Source of the DNA: Isoetes taiwanensis
Taxonomy: Eukaryota; Streptophyta; Lycopodiopsida; Isoetales; Isoetaceae
Direction of reading: 5' to 3'
Length of the DNA stretch: 64,000 nucleotides
Assembly (NCBI GenBank): GCA_021234155.1
Contig: JAJEKV010000105.1
Location: forward strand, 3,334,937 to 3,398,936
How positions within the stretch are numbered: the first letter of the stretch is position 1; the number at the start of each line of letters is the position of its first letter. A program made the position numbers and the translations under genes. This document shows, one piece after another, positions 22,401 through 34,900 of this stretch. A model generated the notes under the pieces. It made no database searches. It was not told the origin of the DNA and worked only from the letters and a program-made list of their open reading frames with translations.

Positions 22401-25400
22401 GAAGAGTGTTGGAGGAGGTTGATTGCTTCACCCCCGCAATTCGCTCTGACATCTCTTTCCCTGATCAGTTATAATTATGGAGGAAGGAATAAGGAACTAT
22501 ACATGTAAAACATATTTACGTAATTACAATTACTACTAGAGCTATTAGGTCCCTTGTGCCTCCCTTCGAGCGTAATAATCTACTTCCGGCGATGTTATTG
22601 GTGTTCCTCCTGGTAATGGTGTTGATGATCTAGTATATCCTCCTATTTGTACGTCACCACATCTGCAACTTGTTGATATGCTTGGGCACTCCTGTTTGTC
22701 GGCTATGGCACAACACGCTTTGCATCACATTCTAACTAAAAGGTGTGCTCGGTCACATGCTTCTACATTTGGGTCTCAAGCCTGATCCTCGTTTCCTCAA
22801 GTGTAATTGTTCTCCCTTCATGATACTTGGCTATTTGGAGGCGCCTCTTGAGGTTGTGCGCGATTTCTTTGGCTATACTCTCTGAGTTGTTCTTGAATCA
22901 CGATCCTGTTCACTCATGTTGCATGTGTCCACAAGGTAAGTTATCGGCTCGCTTCGCTTTCTAGCTGCTTCTCCATCGAAGCCTCCAATCTTCCTTGTTT
23001 GATCCCCCCATCACATGGCTTGACATTGTCACGCTCCATGCTATGCCATCTTCTTGCCTTGAGGTACCTTCCGGTGGTTTTGATTGTGCCTGGCCGTGGG
23101 GCTTTGATCCTCCCTGCTACCTTTAGAGCTCGGGAAGAAGTCGGCATTCTAGCCGCCCCCACCTTGTCCTCTATGCATGTTGGTCTCTCCGGCTAAGTAA
23201 AGCATCATGGTTTCCCCGGCTATGTTGTTTCCGGGGTGATGGATCCCTACATTAATCACAGCAGCTTGGACCCTTGGAGTTGAATTACTTGGGTTTTAGA
23301 TGAGTACTTGTCGTTGAACAGCCCGGCTATTATCTTGAATCTCTTTGCCGAGGGGTGCTTTCCAGCTGCTATCCTTGTCGCTAAGGCATCGAACGCTTCA
23401 CCTTGGGCGCTTGATGTTCCACATGCCCGAGATGCATACCCTTCTCTTCCACCACATCGGTAGGAGTACCCGACGGCTTCATCACATAGTTGTTGATGCA
23501 TATCTCCTCGTCAGTAGCTGTCTTCGTGACGCGGCTTCATCCAATATACTGTCATAGCTAATTGCCAAGGTGGAATTATGGTCGCCGAGATGTTGCCTTC
23601 TTAGTTGGCCTGCTGATGCTCCGGCCTGCTCCTCCTCTATTGTTGAGGCCACCGTGTCATAAGTTCATCAAGTGCTGCCGCCGCCACAAGAGGTAGTGTT
23701 GCGTCCCCGACGATGTCCTGCGCAAACGCCGCTTAATGATCTTGATAAGGACCCCAGGTTGGTCTCTTCTTATCTTGACATTGCGGACGAGCTGTCTTGA
23801 TTTGAGGGCACTTCCTAAGTGTTTGGAGCTCTAAGGTCTGCTTTGGGCTCTGGTCATTTCTCCTCAGATGGTTTCCTTCCACATTTTGATCTTAAAGCTA
23901 CAAATTGTGCTTCCTTGCTTCCTCGCCTATGTCAAGTGAAGGAGCTTCCTGACCTAAGCTAATAAACCGTAGTAAAACATGACTTTAAACTCATGTTTCT
24001 CCACTATATCTGTGAGCACCCAAGATATACACAATAGACATATAATGATTTATATTGGGATTTTAATTCATCCACTTTTTTCAAAACAACTACGAAGATC
24101 TACTTAAATACGAGACTTTAGGGTTTCCTCCTCCTATCAAGCATGGATCCTTCGGTTTTGTCACATCTCTTCGCTTCCCGGGTTGACTCCTGCGATTCCT
24201 TGAGATGCCGCTACTATTGTTGAGCTCATGTTTGATCCGAGCTCACACCCCAAGTTGCTAAGAGGTTCAATGTGATCCCTTGAAAAGTATGCTCCTCCTT
24301 AATGTGTGTATGTCCGCTTTATGAATGCGGTGACCGGCCAACGCCCCTACATGCTGTGTCGCTGTAAGGTTGCCATGCTATGCCATTGATCGCTTGAGTA
24401 GGGTCACCGTTGTTGCAATGGCATTCTTGAATGTCTTCAAGCTCTCGAGGTCGTGGTCGATAAGTTGTGCATTGTCATTCCTCCGCAGTGTTGAATTTCT
24501 CGAGTGCGATTCTCGTTGCTTGGGCTTTGCTTCATCTCCACAGCTCTCTGTGCTCTGGAAGTGGTCATCTCCATTGCACCTATCATAGCTCCTTCTGGTC
24601 GCTTTTGGTGATTTGTACTTGCTGGCTAGGTCGCTCTCCGCCCTTGGGTCCCATCCGCCCGAGTCTCGCACTCTCACAAGGACGAGTAAGGCCGCCCTTC
24701 CTTTGGTTTCTAGGTGTTTGGGTCCGGAATTTTGTTCGAAAGGAATATTCTCTCCTGATCTTGCTCCTAATGCTGATATAGGCCTTCGTCGGAGATGCCC
24801 TTCCCCGAGCATAAGTGCGCTCTCCTCCTCGGTCTCTAACTTTTGGAACCGAAGGAGTTCTCCGCTTGTGCAAGTGGGAGCCGCAAGCTTGTCCTGATTA
24901 GCCTTAGGTGCTTTGTTGTTGCCAGCTTGGCTGCTTCTTTGCTGACGTTGCATGGCATTCGCTGAGCTGCTAGGCCGCAAGGTCGTGTGGTGGTCTTCCG
25001 GCGTTTCTATACGTCGCCATGACTTCCTCCCGATGGAAGATTATGCCCCTCCGCCCTGAAATAGCTCATGATGCCACCAGACCCATGTTCAACGCCCTCC
25101 TGACCCGTATTTTGTTGCCTTGCATTCTTCCATTTGAAACCTCGTGGGCCGAGAGTTGGTGAAGGCCGAGATCCTCTTCCCATGTGAGCTCGCGGGACGC
25201 AGTAGCCTGGAGGTTGACATCTAGAAAATTCTTGATGCCGTTGGTCAATTATTCTTCCCATTTGATGAAGATTGATGATAGGCCGGGTGGTGTCCCTGCT
25301 CTACCTTCGCTTGTCGGTTGAGGTGTTTATCGTTGTGCTTCCCATTATTCCGCTTTTCGGCCTCTCTCCTTATCTGCCTCTACATCAGCTGGGACCTTGA

Positions 25401-28367
25401 TGTCTTCAAGTGAGTTGCGCCTCTCTAGCTCTCTCTCGGTGGCTCGCCCCTGGCCTTCTTGAAAGTAACGCTATATCCTAGGAGTCTAAGGGTCTACTTG
25501 AAGGGCTCTCCTACAACATTTTGGGCTCTATAAGCAAGCAAGATGGTTGTAGCATTATCGAGACATATCTATAATCTCCAAATCTATGGACATTAGGATT
25601 GTGGTATGGCATGAAATGAGGGGTTGTTTTGCAAAACCTCCATGATGTTTGAGGCATACTTGGGTCCTAGTAAAGTTGGTTTGGGGTAGTCCAACTTATA
25701 TGAGTGACTTGGGCAGCTCTAGGACTCTAGCTCCTTTTCTAGGTATCCCGGCAATAGGGAGTGTCAATGTATGGCTATATAAGTCAACCTCTATTAGAAG
25801 GACAATAAAATTAGGTCAAGGTTTATGCCTTTGCATGAGTGCAGGGTGATGTACCAACAAATTGGACTTGGGTTGCTACAGGTCTAGATGACCAAGGGAC
25901 AAAGGGTGTTCTTGGGCACCCTCTATCTAGAGTAAGGCATCAGCTTCTCGAGCCAGAGCAACACTTCATGGTACTAATGTGGGATAGTGCTTCTATTTAC
26001 AAAGAAACCGCGCTTTGGAAAAACAACTAAGGGTTTGAGCACCTTGGTCATTTTGAGCTGGGGTTTGATACTTAGCCTAATTTGAGGTCATAAATGGATT
26101 CTAGGCTATCTAACGGTCCTATTGCAACAAATTTCAGCGATTTTGGAGCTCAGAGCTCAAGTTATGGAGGTCTGTGTTTAGAGGTCTCGACATTGCGCCC
26201 GCATCAATAATGAACTTCTATCGCCCCTCACACACGGTGAGACATTGGCTCTAGCTACAAACTTGTCCAATTTGGTGATCTAAGGGTCTAATTCTACCGA
26301 CTCATCGAAAGAAAGTGAATTGACCCTTTATTTGGTCGATTTGGGAGTGCTTTGGGCACTTTGGGCATGGTCTCAGATGTGGTTCGACGCTGTGCCTGCA
26401 CCATAATGAACTTTCATTCTCTCGTCCCGCGACGTGGTGAGACATCCTCTAATCACTCTAGGATGTCCGCCGGATCAAAACAAAAGCTAAAACTTACTAA
26501 CCCCGACTTAATTAAGTAACTTATATTATTTCATAACTTTACTCTAAAACACTTTGTATTAAACAAAATTTACCATTTACTTAAATTATAATGCTCATCT
26601 TTGATGGTCGGTGTCGATGTCCTTCTTCATTAGTGTTACTCTCTTTATGCACTGCAGTCACGTTGAGTCTTCAAATGTTGACCAGTCATTTCTGTCACGC
26701 TTCTTGACCCTTTGGCCTCCCGGCCCATTCTCCCGCCTCTCCTTCTTGTTTCCTTCGGCCTCCTTGGCTCTCTCGGGTTGTTCTTTACTTTGTCGAGGGG
26801 AAGTCGAGCGGTCTCGTTTGCGCGCGCTGGCTATGTCGATCGGAGTCTTGGTGTCTATCAGATGTTGCCCCCATCTAGCTTTATGGGTCTTGGGTTCTAA
26901 GTCTAAGGCTTAGCTATTAATATTATTATCTAACATTATTAAAGCTTAAATTTAATTAAGAATTATAATCAAACACAAACCATGCCCGCCTTAGTGGTTG
27001 GCACGTTCGGTATGCTTCGTTCAGTTACATTATTGCTAACTTCGACTTAATTAAGTAGCACTTTGCTTATGCTTATAATAGTACCTAAACACTTTGTATT
27101 AAACAAAATTTTATCATTCTGAGAAATTAAGCCATTTTCATCTTTGATGTAGGCGGCTTAGTACATGTCCTTCTTCGTAGTGTTACTCTCTTGAAATTGT
27201 ACTTGTGCAGGCTGTTGAGTCTTCAAATGTTGGACCGGCTTACGCTTTCTGTACACTTCTTGACCCTTGGCCCGCTCATTCTGCCCTCTCCTCTTCTTGT
27301 TTCCTTAGGCCTCCTTGGCCTGCAGGCATTTAAGCGCTTATTAGAGTCGGCGATGCGTTTGATGTGGCGTCATGTCGTTGGAGTCTTGGTGTCTGTCGGG
27401 GATGTTTGATGCTCTGTCGGCAGGATGGCGGTTCTGGGTCTGAGGCTTGGCCATTGTGTTATCTGGCATTATTAAACTTAAATTTAATTAAGAATTATAA
27501 TTCAAGCACAAGCGATGCCGCCATGGTGGTTGGCACGGGGTTTGGAGGAGTTCAACAATGGTGGAGGTTCGATTTCAGCTCATTGGAAATTCTTTTTAAA
27601 GATGAGGTTCAAATGGTTGAAAAGCTAGACTAATCTAGCTAATTCCTAGCTTAAAATTAATTACCAAGTTATTTTTTGAAATTTGCGTGTTTTAAGCGTG
27701 TTTTAGGAATCAATGCCTCCTGCAGCGAATTAGCAAAATTCGAATTAGCAAGTTATTTTTGAAATTTATGACTTGCGTGTTTTAGAATCCAATGCCTCCA
27801 GCGTTCGCCCGAGAATGAAAATTGATTACCAGAATTATTTTTGAAATTTATGACTTTTAGCGATGTTTTAGAATCAATGCCTCACAGCGTTGCCCAGAAT
27901 GAGATCTTCATTATCGTCACGGCGGCGTGTGCGAAATCAATGTTACCTCACCGCGTTCTTGGTGAGAATGAGATCTTCTTATACGTCGCTCCGCAGCAAT
28001 TAGCTTAAATTGGAATTACCAAGTTATTTTTTGCAATTATGACTTTTAGCGTGTTTAGAATCCAATGCTCCTCCGCGTTAAGCGAATAGTCTTCATTATG
28101 CGTCTGGCTGACGTGTTGCATCAATACCTCACCGCGTTCGCCCGGTGAGAATAGAATCTTCATTATCGTCACGGCGCTGACGATGAACACTATCAACTGG
28201 CTCACTAATTTTGTCTTCTTACGCCGTTACCATTCATTTAGCTGTTACTAGCTTAGCATATACTACAAAAATGAGAAAAAATTTCCCCCACTTTTGAGGT
28301 TTGAGGATCCTATCAAGTTAGTACCTGTTGCCATGGCAGTGCTTTGCTCTTGGTCTCCAAGAACATT
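19409..28367 (-). other. Interior of LTR element 1
   Basis: About 9 kb of mostly non-coding sequence. 19500-20050 holds two diverged copies, about 285 bp apart, of an AT-rich block with AAGGTACTCTTCATTCC and CTAAGGTAATGTTTAAG motifs. 22080-25260 is GC-richer with short open frames, possibly a broken gag. 26490-27480 contains an imperfect duplication with a period near 543 bp. 27640-28160 contains short degenerate repeats with TTTTTGAAATTTATGACTT and CCTCACCGCGTT. The order of blocks is matched in the second element (31930-39511). Confidence 0.6.
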
Positions 28368-28379
28368 GCTCTGATACCA
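28368..28379 (-). promoter_or_regulatory. Primer binding site of LTR element 1
   Basis: The minus strand reads TGGTATCAGAGC, the plant initiator-Met tRNA complement, three bases from the 5' LTR edge. Confidence 0.85.
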
Positions 28380-28382
28380 GCA

Positions 28383-29982
28383 TGGCGTCCCCTACTGCGT
28401 GCTCTGATTGCCCTCGCCATTATACAAACATGAGTTCATCCCCATACCAACTCCATCGCGTCTGAGGGGCCCTCCACGATCCGCACCCACGTAGCAGTCC
28501 GGTGGGAAGAATTGAAGGGTCGGCCCCACCCGTCTCCCTGGGGCCTACTAGCGCTCTTGACATAAACATACATGTCGGTGGTACATACATCAACATCATA
28601 AGACCATCACGAAGGATGGTTCACCACGCATGAACAGATCTGACACATCACATAAGGAATCTGCAAGGCTTTCCCGACTCAAGGGGATGATGACGGCTTA
28701 GGTCTCCAAAATTCCATTGAGACAGGAATTTCGCGGCGGCAGTTTGGCTGTATAGAGCATGGCATAGGGGTTGTCCACTCCATCCGCCCTCACGTACACA
28801 CTGGTAAGGGTGAAAAGTATTGGGACGGCTGTAGCCAGCGGGATGCATAGCCAAAGGGGGCTATTCACGGAGTTTCATCTCCCGGTTCGATGGGGCAGGA
28901 AGGATCACTCCCGCGAAGATCTACAAAATGCTGACTCAAGGTGACTAGGGCCACTTTACTGTATTGGCCCGAACCAACGGAAAGTGCTTTTACCACTTCG
29001 CAGTGTCGAGTCCATGCCTTACCGCTTTTCGGTGGTAAGCCATTAGACCTAGTCGTGATCCACGGTAGTCCTTACACACCGGAGGATGGATTCAAGAGTC
29101 GAGGACATGAACCTCCTTCTTGCTTGATCGGCCCCTTCACCCTAACCGAGGTGTGGTTCTTGTACAGGCGAATCTATAGTGTTAGAGAGGCTAATCTAGG
29201 GCAGCTACCAAGCTTTAAGGTCTACCCCCTTCCCAATACAAAGAGTTCATAGAGATACATCATCCACATACATCGGAAGAACTAAGAACTATATCTAATC
29301 TATATCATGATTTGGGTTCTTTTAGTTAAGAGTGTATTATCTAGAGATCTAGAGGCATATGGGCAATTTAATAGGCTAAACCTGATTCTATGTGTCTAGA
29401 AGATGGTTTAGGCTATTAAATTAACTAAACTCTGATCCTTATGTTTGCTCCTCGACCTGAGCCCGACCATCTTGCTGGGCACTTAGGATCAAGGGGAAAC
29501 TAATGGTGCCATTCTCTCAGGAGCCCAGTGCGGGGAGAGTTTGACTTCACGGGCGACCAAAGCGAGGCTCTAAAACCTATAGGGAGCGAAAATAGACGGA
29601 TGGGTTCTCCCTACTTAAAATAGGCAAGGGGTTTGAGCTGGGTTTCCAATTATCCTTGTGGGATAATTGGGAATGGTTCTGCCTTTATTAGCTGTGGGTG
29701 GCAAATATTCTGCCCACATGGAAAAGTGTGCACCCAAAATGCGCACATGGAAATAATGTGCACCTAAATAGACCCATGGAAATGTGTGCACCTAAATGTG
29801 CCCACATGGAAATGTGTGCACCTTAATAAATGTGCATGTGCACCAGTAATAAGAAATGCACATACCACAACAAGTTGCCCCTAGGGGCTACTAGCTGGCT
29901 ACGTCATTACCGGTCGGGGTGGCGTGTGCAGCGTGTGGCGATGCGATATCGATCACGGGACCATTATCGTGCTGGAAACGTC
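28383..29982 (-). repeat. 5' LTR of LTR element 1
   Basis: About 1600 bp, starting TGGCGTCCCC next to the primer site and ending near GGAAACGTC. After it the captured gene resumes. The two LTRs of this element differ by many small indels, which means either great age or consensus error. Confidence 0.8.
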
Positions 29983-30522
29983 TAACTCAGAAGGTTATTG
30001 ACAAGGAGTTTAGCCTTGAAAAATGTCCAAGGAATTGCACAAATGAGATCCTCTATCAAGATTAATTGTTTGAACGTTGTTGGTCTAATAGCATCGATTA
30101 ATGATACGGAATATATTTTGTGTAAAGCGTAGCATTCTAGAATATAGCTTCAATAATAGTCGAGCAATGTATATTCGAATACAATAGTGTATTCGGCGGC
30201 TTTAAAACTTAAAATTTGTGTTTTGAACAAACACTCACTCAAGCGACCTAATTAAAGCGATATTCGAGAATACACAATCATTTCCTTGAAGCTTAGCATA
30301 TTTATTTTCAAAGATAGCAATCACAGGTGGACCGGTTCGTATTACGAAATACAACTTGCTGCTGCGAATTGTTTTCTTGTGTCTTGTTATTGTGTTTTTT
30401 TTTTAACAAGTGTTTTTTACGAATGTCTTGCAGCCAAAAAGAAACGTCCTAACATGTCAAACATGTTTGATGGCCCTGAATTAAGCGTTGAAACATGGAG
30501 ACGGTGCAAAGGAGCTCTACCA
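29983..30522 (+). pseudogene. Captured gene fragment, copy B, 3' part
   Basis: Resumes at TTGACAAGGAGTTTAGCC (end of exon 2), then an intron with degenerate palindromes, then exon 3 after TCTTGCAG (about 30433) as far as GGAGCTCTACC. The second LTR element begins there. It corresponds to 7000-7540 of copy A. Confidence 0.8.
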
Positions 30523-31929
30523 CAGCGTCCTACTTGTATACGATGCCGCACCGTTATACAAACGAGGTCATCCCCGCACCAGCTCCACACTGTCTGAGGG
30601 CCCTCCACATATCTGCTTTGTGACGCCTAGAGTCCGCAGTGGGGAAGAGTCGAAGGGTCATTTACCGTCTCCCGGGGCCTACCCTAGAGCTGCTTGAGCG
30701 TAAACATACAACGTCCCGGTAACATATCATCATATATCCACCTGAAGGGCAGCATCAACATCTGCATAGACAAAGATCAACACAATACAAAGGAAGTTCC
30801 CTGCAAGGCTCGAGACTCGGGGATGGCCCGACAAGCTTGGTCTCGAGTTTAGTCGCGAGACGAATGATGACAATGGATTGGGCTGGCATAAGAACATGGC
30901 TCAGGGTTGTCCACTCCATCCGCCCCTCACGTGCACACTGCAGTAGGTTGGCAGGACCTGGCCTTAGCCAGCGGGTGCATACCAAAGAGCCCCAATGCAG
31001 GTTACATCTCCCGGTCGATGGGGCGGTAGGGATCACTCCCTCGAAGATCTACATCTTGACCAGGTGACTAAAGCTCCCCTACCCTTAATGACTTAGCTGC
31101 CCCAGGCCTGGTGTCGAGCCATCTGCCACCCACATGGCGAAGCCATTGGGTCTAGTCACTTTCGGTCCGGTGAACTTTTACCTTGATGGGTCAAGGGGTC
31201 GAGAACACGAACCTCATTCTAAGCGATGCGGCCTCTTCACCCACAACCCGGTGGGCTCGTACGGGCAGCAGTAATGCACAAGAGGGACTAGCTAGGGCAT
31301 CATCTGCTAGCTTTAAGTCTCTGCAGCTACATTACTGTGGTCGAGAATACATCAGATCCATCACTTATCAACATAGAGTAAATAAGAACTAATCTAATTC
31401 GCAGAGTTGGGTTCTTTAGTTAAGTGAATCTCGAGGATAAGCGGCTACTAAGGGTGATTTAATAGGCTAAACCCTCTTTGGTTGAGCTGGAATAAAGGTT
31501 TAGGCTATTCATCGACAAAATACCCTGATCACGGTTCCTCCTCGGCGTCCATGTCTGTTCTGCTTGGGATGCCGGTCAGGAGGATGATCGACAAGCTGAA
31601 GCGTCTTGGCGATCGTGGGAGTTGGAATTGACTCGGCCGAATTTCCCGGAAGGTACGTAGGCCGAAAAAAAGGGAAAGTTAGGGTTGGGTACATTATGTA
31701 GGCTATCGGATTGGAGTTTAGGGTTTCCTTGACCCTTGGTCTACCTTTAATGGGTTAAAGGTCTAAAAGTGCGCACATTGTAAGTGTATTGCACCATTGC
31801 AAGCGCCCCTAGAGCCGCGCTTGAACTGCGATGCGTTACTGCGTCGATTGGGGCTGGCGTGTACCGCATTGGCGATGCCGATACGGTATGCGATCACCGG
31901 GACCGTATCTTGTCTTTGGAAACGTCACA
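30523..31929 (-). repeat. 3' LTR of LTR element 2
   Basis: About 1.4 kb, a diverged relative of 17770-19408, ending GGAAACGTCACA beside a short pyrimidine tract (TTCTCCCC) that is the complement of a polypurine tract. Confidence 0.78.
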
Positions 31930-34900
31930 TTCTCCCCACCGAAATGATAGATCGCGGCGTCGTGGGTCTCCCACCTTGGAATCTTGTAACTTGCAATCAA
32001 CGATGCATGATATACTACTAATACTTACACATTTATTAAGATTACCTTAAGGTAATATTTTTAAATCATTATTATGCCATTACATTATCAAATAACTTGT
32101 CAAATCGTAACTTCTATTAAAACAAGGTACTTATTAGTCTAGTTATCACAACATTTGGTTTATACGAATTTAACACTTTCATATACAATTATTATTTAGG
32201 TACTCTTCATTCCTTGCAACACATCCCAACAAAATTTGTTGCAAGTCTTAGCTATAAAATCTTTTATTAATTTTACAATATCTATAATTACATACTTACT
32301 ATCTTAATTATTAGAGTTACTCTAAGGTAATGTTTAAGACATTCTTGTACTATTTCGATATCAATTAACCTTGACTATAGCAATCCGCTTAACTTAACAA
32401 AATTTACACTTCTAGGTACTCTTCATTTCCTTGCAACACATTATAACAAAATTTGTGTTGCCAGAGTCTTCAAACCTTCGACCTCCTTGCCCTCGGGGCT
32501 CTATTGGCTTCTTGGTCGACACTACGTTGAGTACCATTACAATTATTAATAAAATTTGCGGTTGTGTGGTGACTTACCCACCTATCTGCATGAATGCATT
32601 GGTAATCTCGGCATAGGAAGAGGATGATTCTTCCATCGTGGCCATTGAGCGGCGCTATAATGCCTATATGCGGCTCATGCCTACACCCATAGTTGCCCGG
32701 CGTGGAGGATAGGTCCTTCATTATATGGAAACGAATGCCGATTCCTCCTATCAAAGCATATATGGGGCTAGGGTGCCTTTTCCTATCAATGCATTCTGAA
32801 TGGCCTCTTATCTCTCAGTCGTCTACCTCCGTGGGGCGGATGTAGACTTTTAATCTACCTCTAACTAAGCCAAAAGCGGCACGGTCATGCCTACAATGAC
32901 ATTACACCGTCCTAGAGATCACCGTAGCAGTCTCATCGCCGGTAACCAACGCATGCAACCCATACCTGCATAGGTTGCATCGTGAATTAATCTTAACTAT
33001 ACAAGCATTTAATCTACACACACAAAAGCGACGACCCAATTTGTGCGTATTGGCTGGCATAATTGCCCTAGGGTAATGTTTGTAGTTACTATTATCATAG
33101 TATAGGATACATTACTTCCGATAGTACAATTATATTACTCTAAGCTTTGCAATATTGCGACTTTTAGATGCATGTTATTTAAATAATAACCACGATTTAG
33201 ACCTATTGTTACATGAACAAGGGTTTTAATTATCCTTCACACAGAGTGAATGTTGCTTCTTATTCTCTTCCTTGGGTCCTGCATTACCCTTGGAAGTATA
33301 TCCTAGATGCCTTAGTATGTCAATTCTATTTTCTATTTATATTTATAAGGACTAGAGGTCATATAGCTATCCTTGGAGAATTGCGTCGCGAAGGAGTTAA
33401 TTAATATGCTACCTCATTTTGGATTTGTTATTTAGCTTATTTCCCTATGATGCATGTCGTGCAACGAATTTCTATCGAGTTAATAGGATCTATATATTCT
33501 TATCTATAAGACACATTAGAAGCTTATAATGCATGTACACCTTTACCTAAGGCTGGCATCCACCCACGTAATTTCGGTAATTTGGAGATGACTTGGTGGT
33601 TGCGGTATACGGTTGCTCCACTTCATTGGTGTAGATAGCTACTACGTCGGGTCGCGTTGAGAGAGCCTCTATCTGGCCCTGCGGCTCTATTAAGCCGTGT
33701 AGGGTGAACTCTATTCTACGAGATTAGGTCAATTGATGCAAATGCGTTCAATCTGAAGATTGAGCCCTCACTTTCTTCGAAAAGAAAATGGTCACGCACC
33801 CCTTCAATGGCGTTGGCTTTAGCGTCATATTTATTCTCTCCCCTTAGGGGTTATCACGGCTTCTTATTGGCGCATTAATTTACTAGCCCTGGTGACATAT
33901 ATAACCATCTAAGATGGATATACATATTATGTTATCATTTATTTCAATATAGCTATGGGTTACCTACTTAAGTTGGAAGCGATTCTAAACCACAAGGTTT
34001 TGTCATCATGACAATTCCTTTTGTCTCAAAGACTATTTGATTACTATAATTCTTATTTTAGATGTACGCATGCGTATTCTTTATATTCTAGAGATTCCCC
34101 TTTCTTGGTTATTTAGCTCTTGGAGATATTCCTACCAATCAATTGATGTCATGCATTAACAAGTTGGCGGACTTGTTAGATTACTTCTTTTCTTCGGTTG
34201 GATTATTCTTTTGGAGGTACTAGATTTATACATGGTCAACAATTATCTAGTAATGATTCCTTCTTAGCAAGGAGATCAATCTCACCAAGTGGTTTCAATC
34301 GTTGGATGTGCGGTAACAATGGAGTGTATAATTATAGTTACTCTATGCATTTCCTTCCCAATCTTGGCTTAGCTCAATATTGGAAGCGATCCTTCGTGAG
34401 AATATCACGATGCCTTCTAATCCCAACATGGATGTTAGATCCATACATTTAACCTACTAGGCAGCATGGCCTTAGAAATCATGAGCTTGCTAGAAGCTCC
34501 TCCACTGGTGCACAGCGAGTAGCAAGGTAACATTCTTAGAATTAAACGATGCCCCGGTCTCCTTGGCCGGTGGCTCCTCTTTGATGTAGGAGGTTGACTT
34601 TGTTGGTTAAGTATCTCATTGCTGGTGGCTTTGATGGTGTGATTGATCGCGAAATCCTCCATGCGGCTTTTCAAAACCTGAAGGTGGCACCCGTTGAAGA
34701 ATCTTTCATCTTTGATACTTTGTCTTGGCGGCTAAAGGGCTACGTATCAGATATTGTTTCTTCGACTCCATCGATGTTTCATCCGTCGGAGTCCTCTTGT
34801 CGTTATCGTGTTACCCGAAAAGTGTTGGCGATAATGCGATTACTTCACCCTACCAAATTGCGACATCTCTTCCTTTGATGCGATTGCAGCTATGGGAGGA

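Larger units (their letters stand above)
17770..29982 (-). mobile_element. Large LTR element 1 lacking visible pol (LARD-like)
   Basis: About 12.2 kb, minus-strand orientation. LTRs are at 17770-19408 (3') and 28383-29982 (5'). The polypurine tract is beside the 3' LTR (complement of TTCTCCCCTTCACCTT, 19409-19424). The primer site TGGTATCAGAGC, complementary to initiator tRNA-Met, is at 28368-28379. The 9-kb interior has no recognisable RT, integrase, RNase H or protease. The longest minus-strand frame (24378-24980, 200 codons) is charged and repetitive and may be a gag remnant. The element interrupts exon 2 of the captured gene. A homologous element is at 30523-40016. Confidence 0.85.

Noticed and set aside
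24378-24980. 200-codon minus-strand frame inside LTR element 1 as an independent gene
   Set aside because: No recognisable domain, charged low-complexity composition, and not conserved as a frame in LTR element 2; at most a gag remnant.
28368-28379. tRNA-like sequence
   Set aside because: It is only the 12-base primer site complementary to initiator tRNA; no cloverleaf surrounds it.
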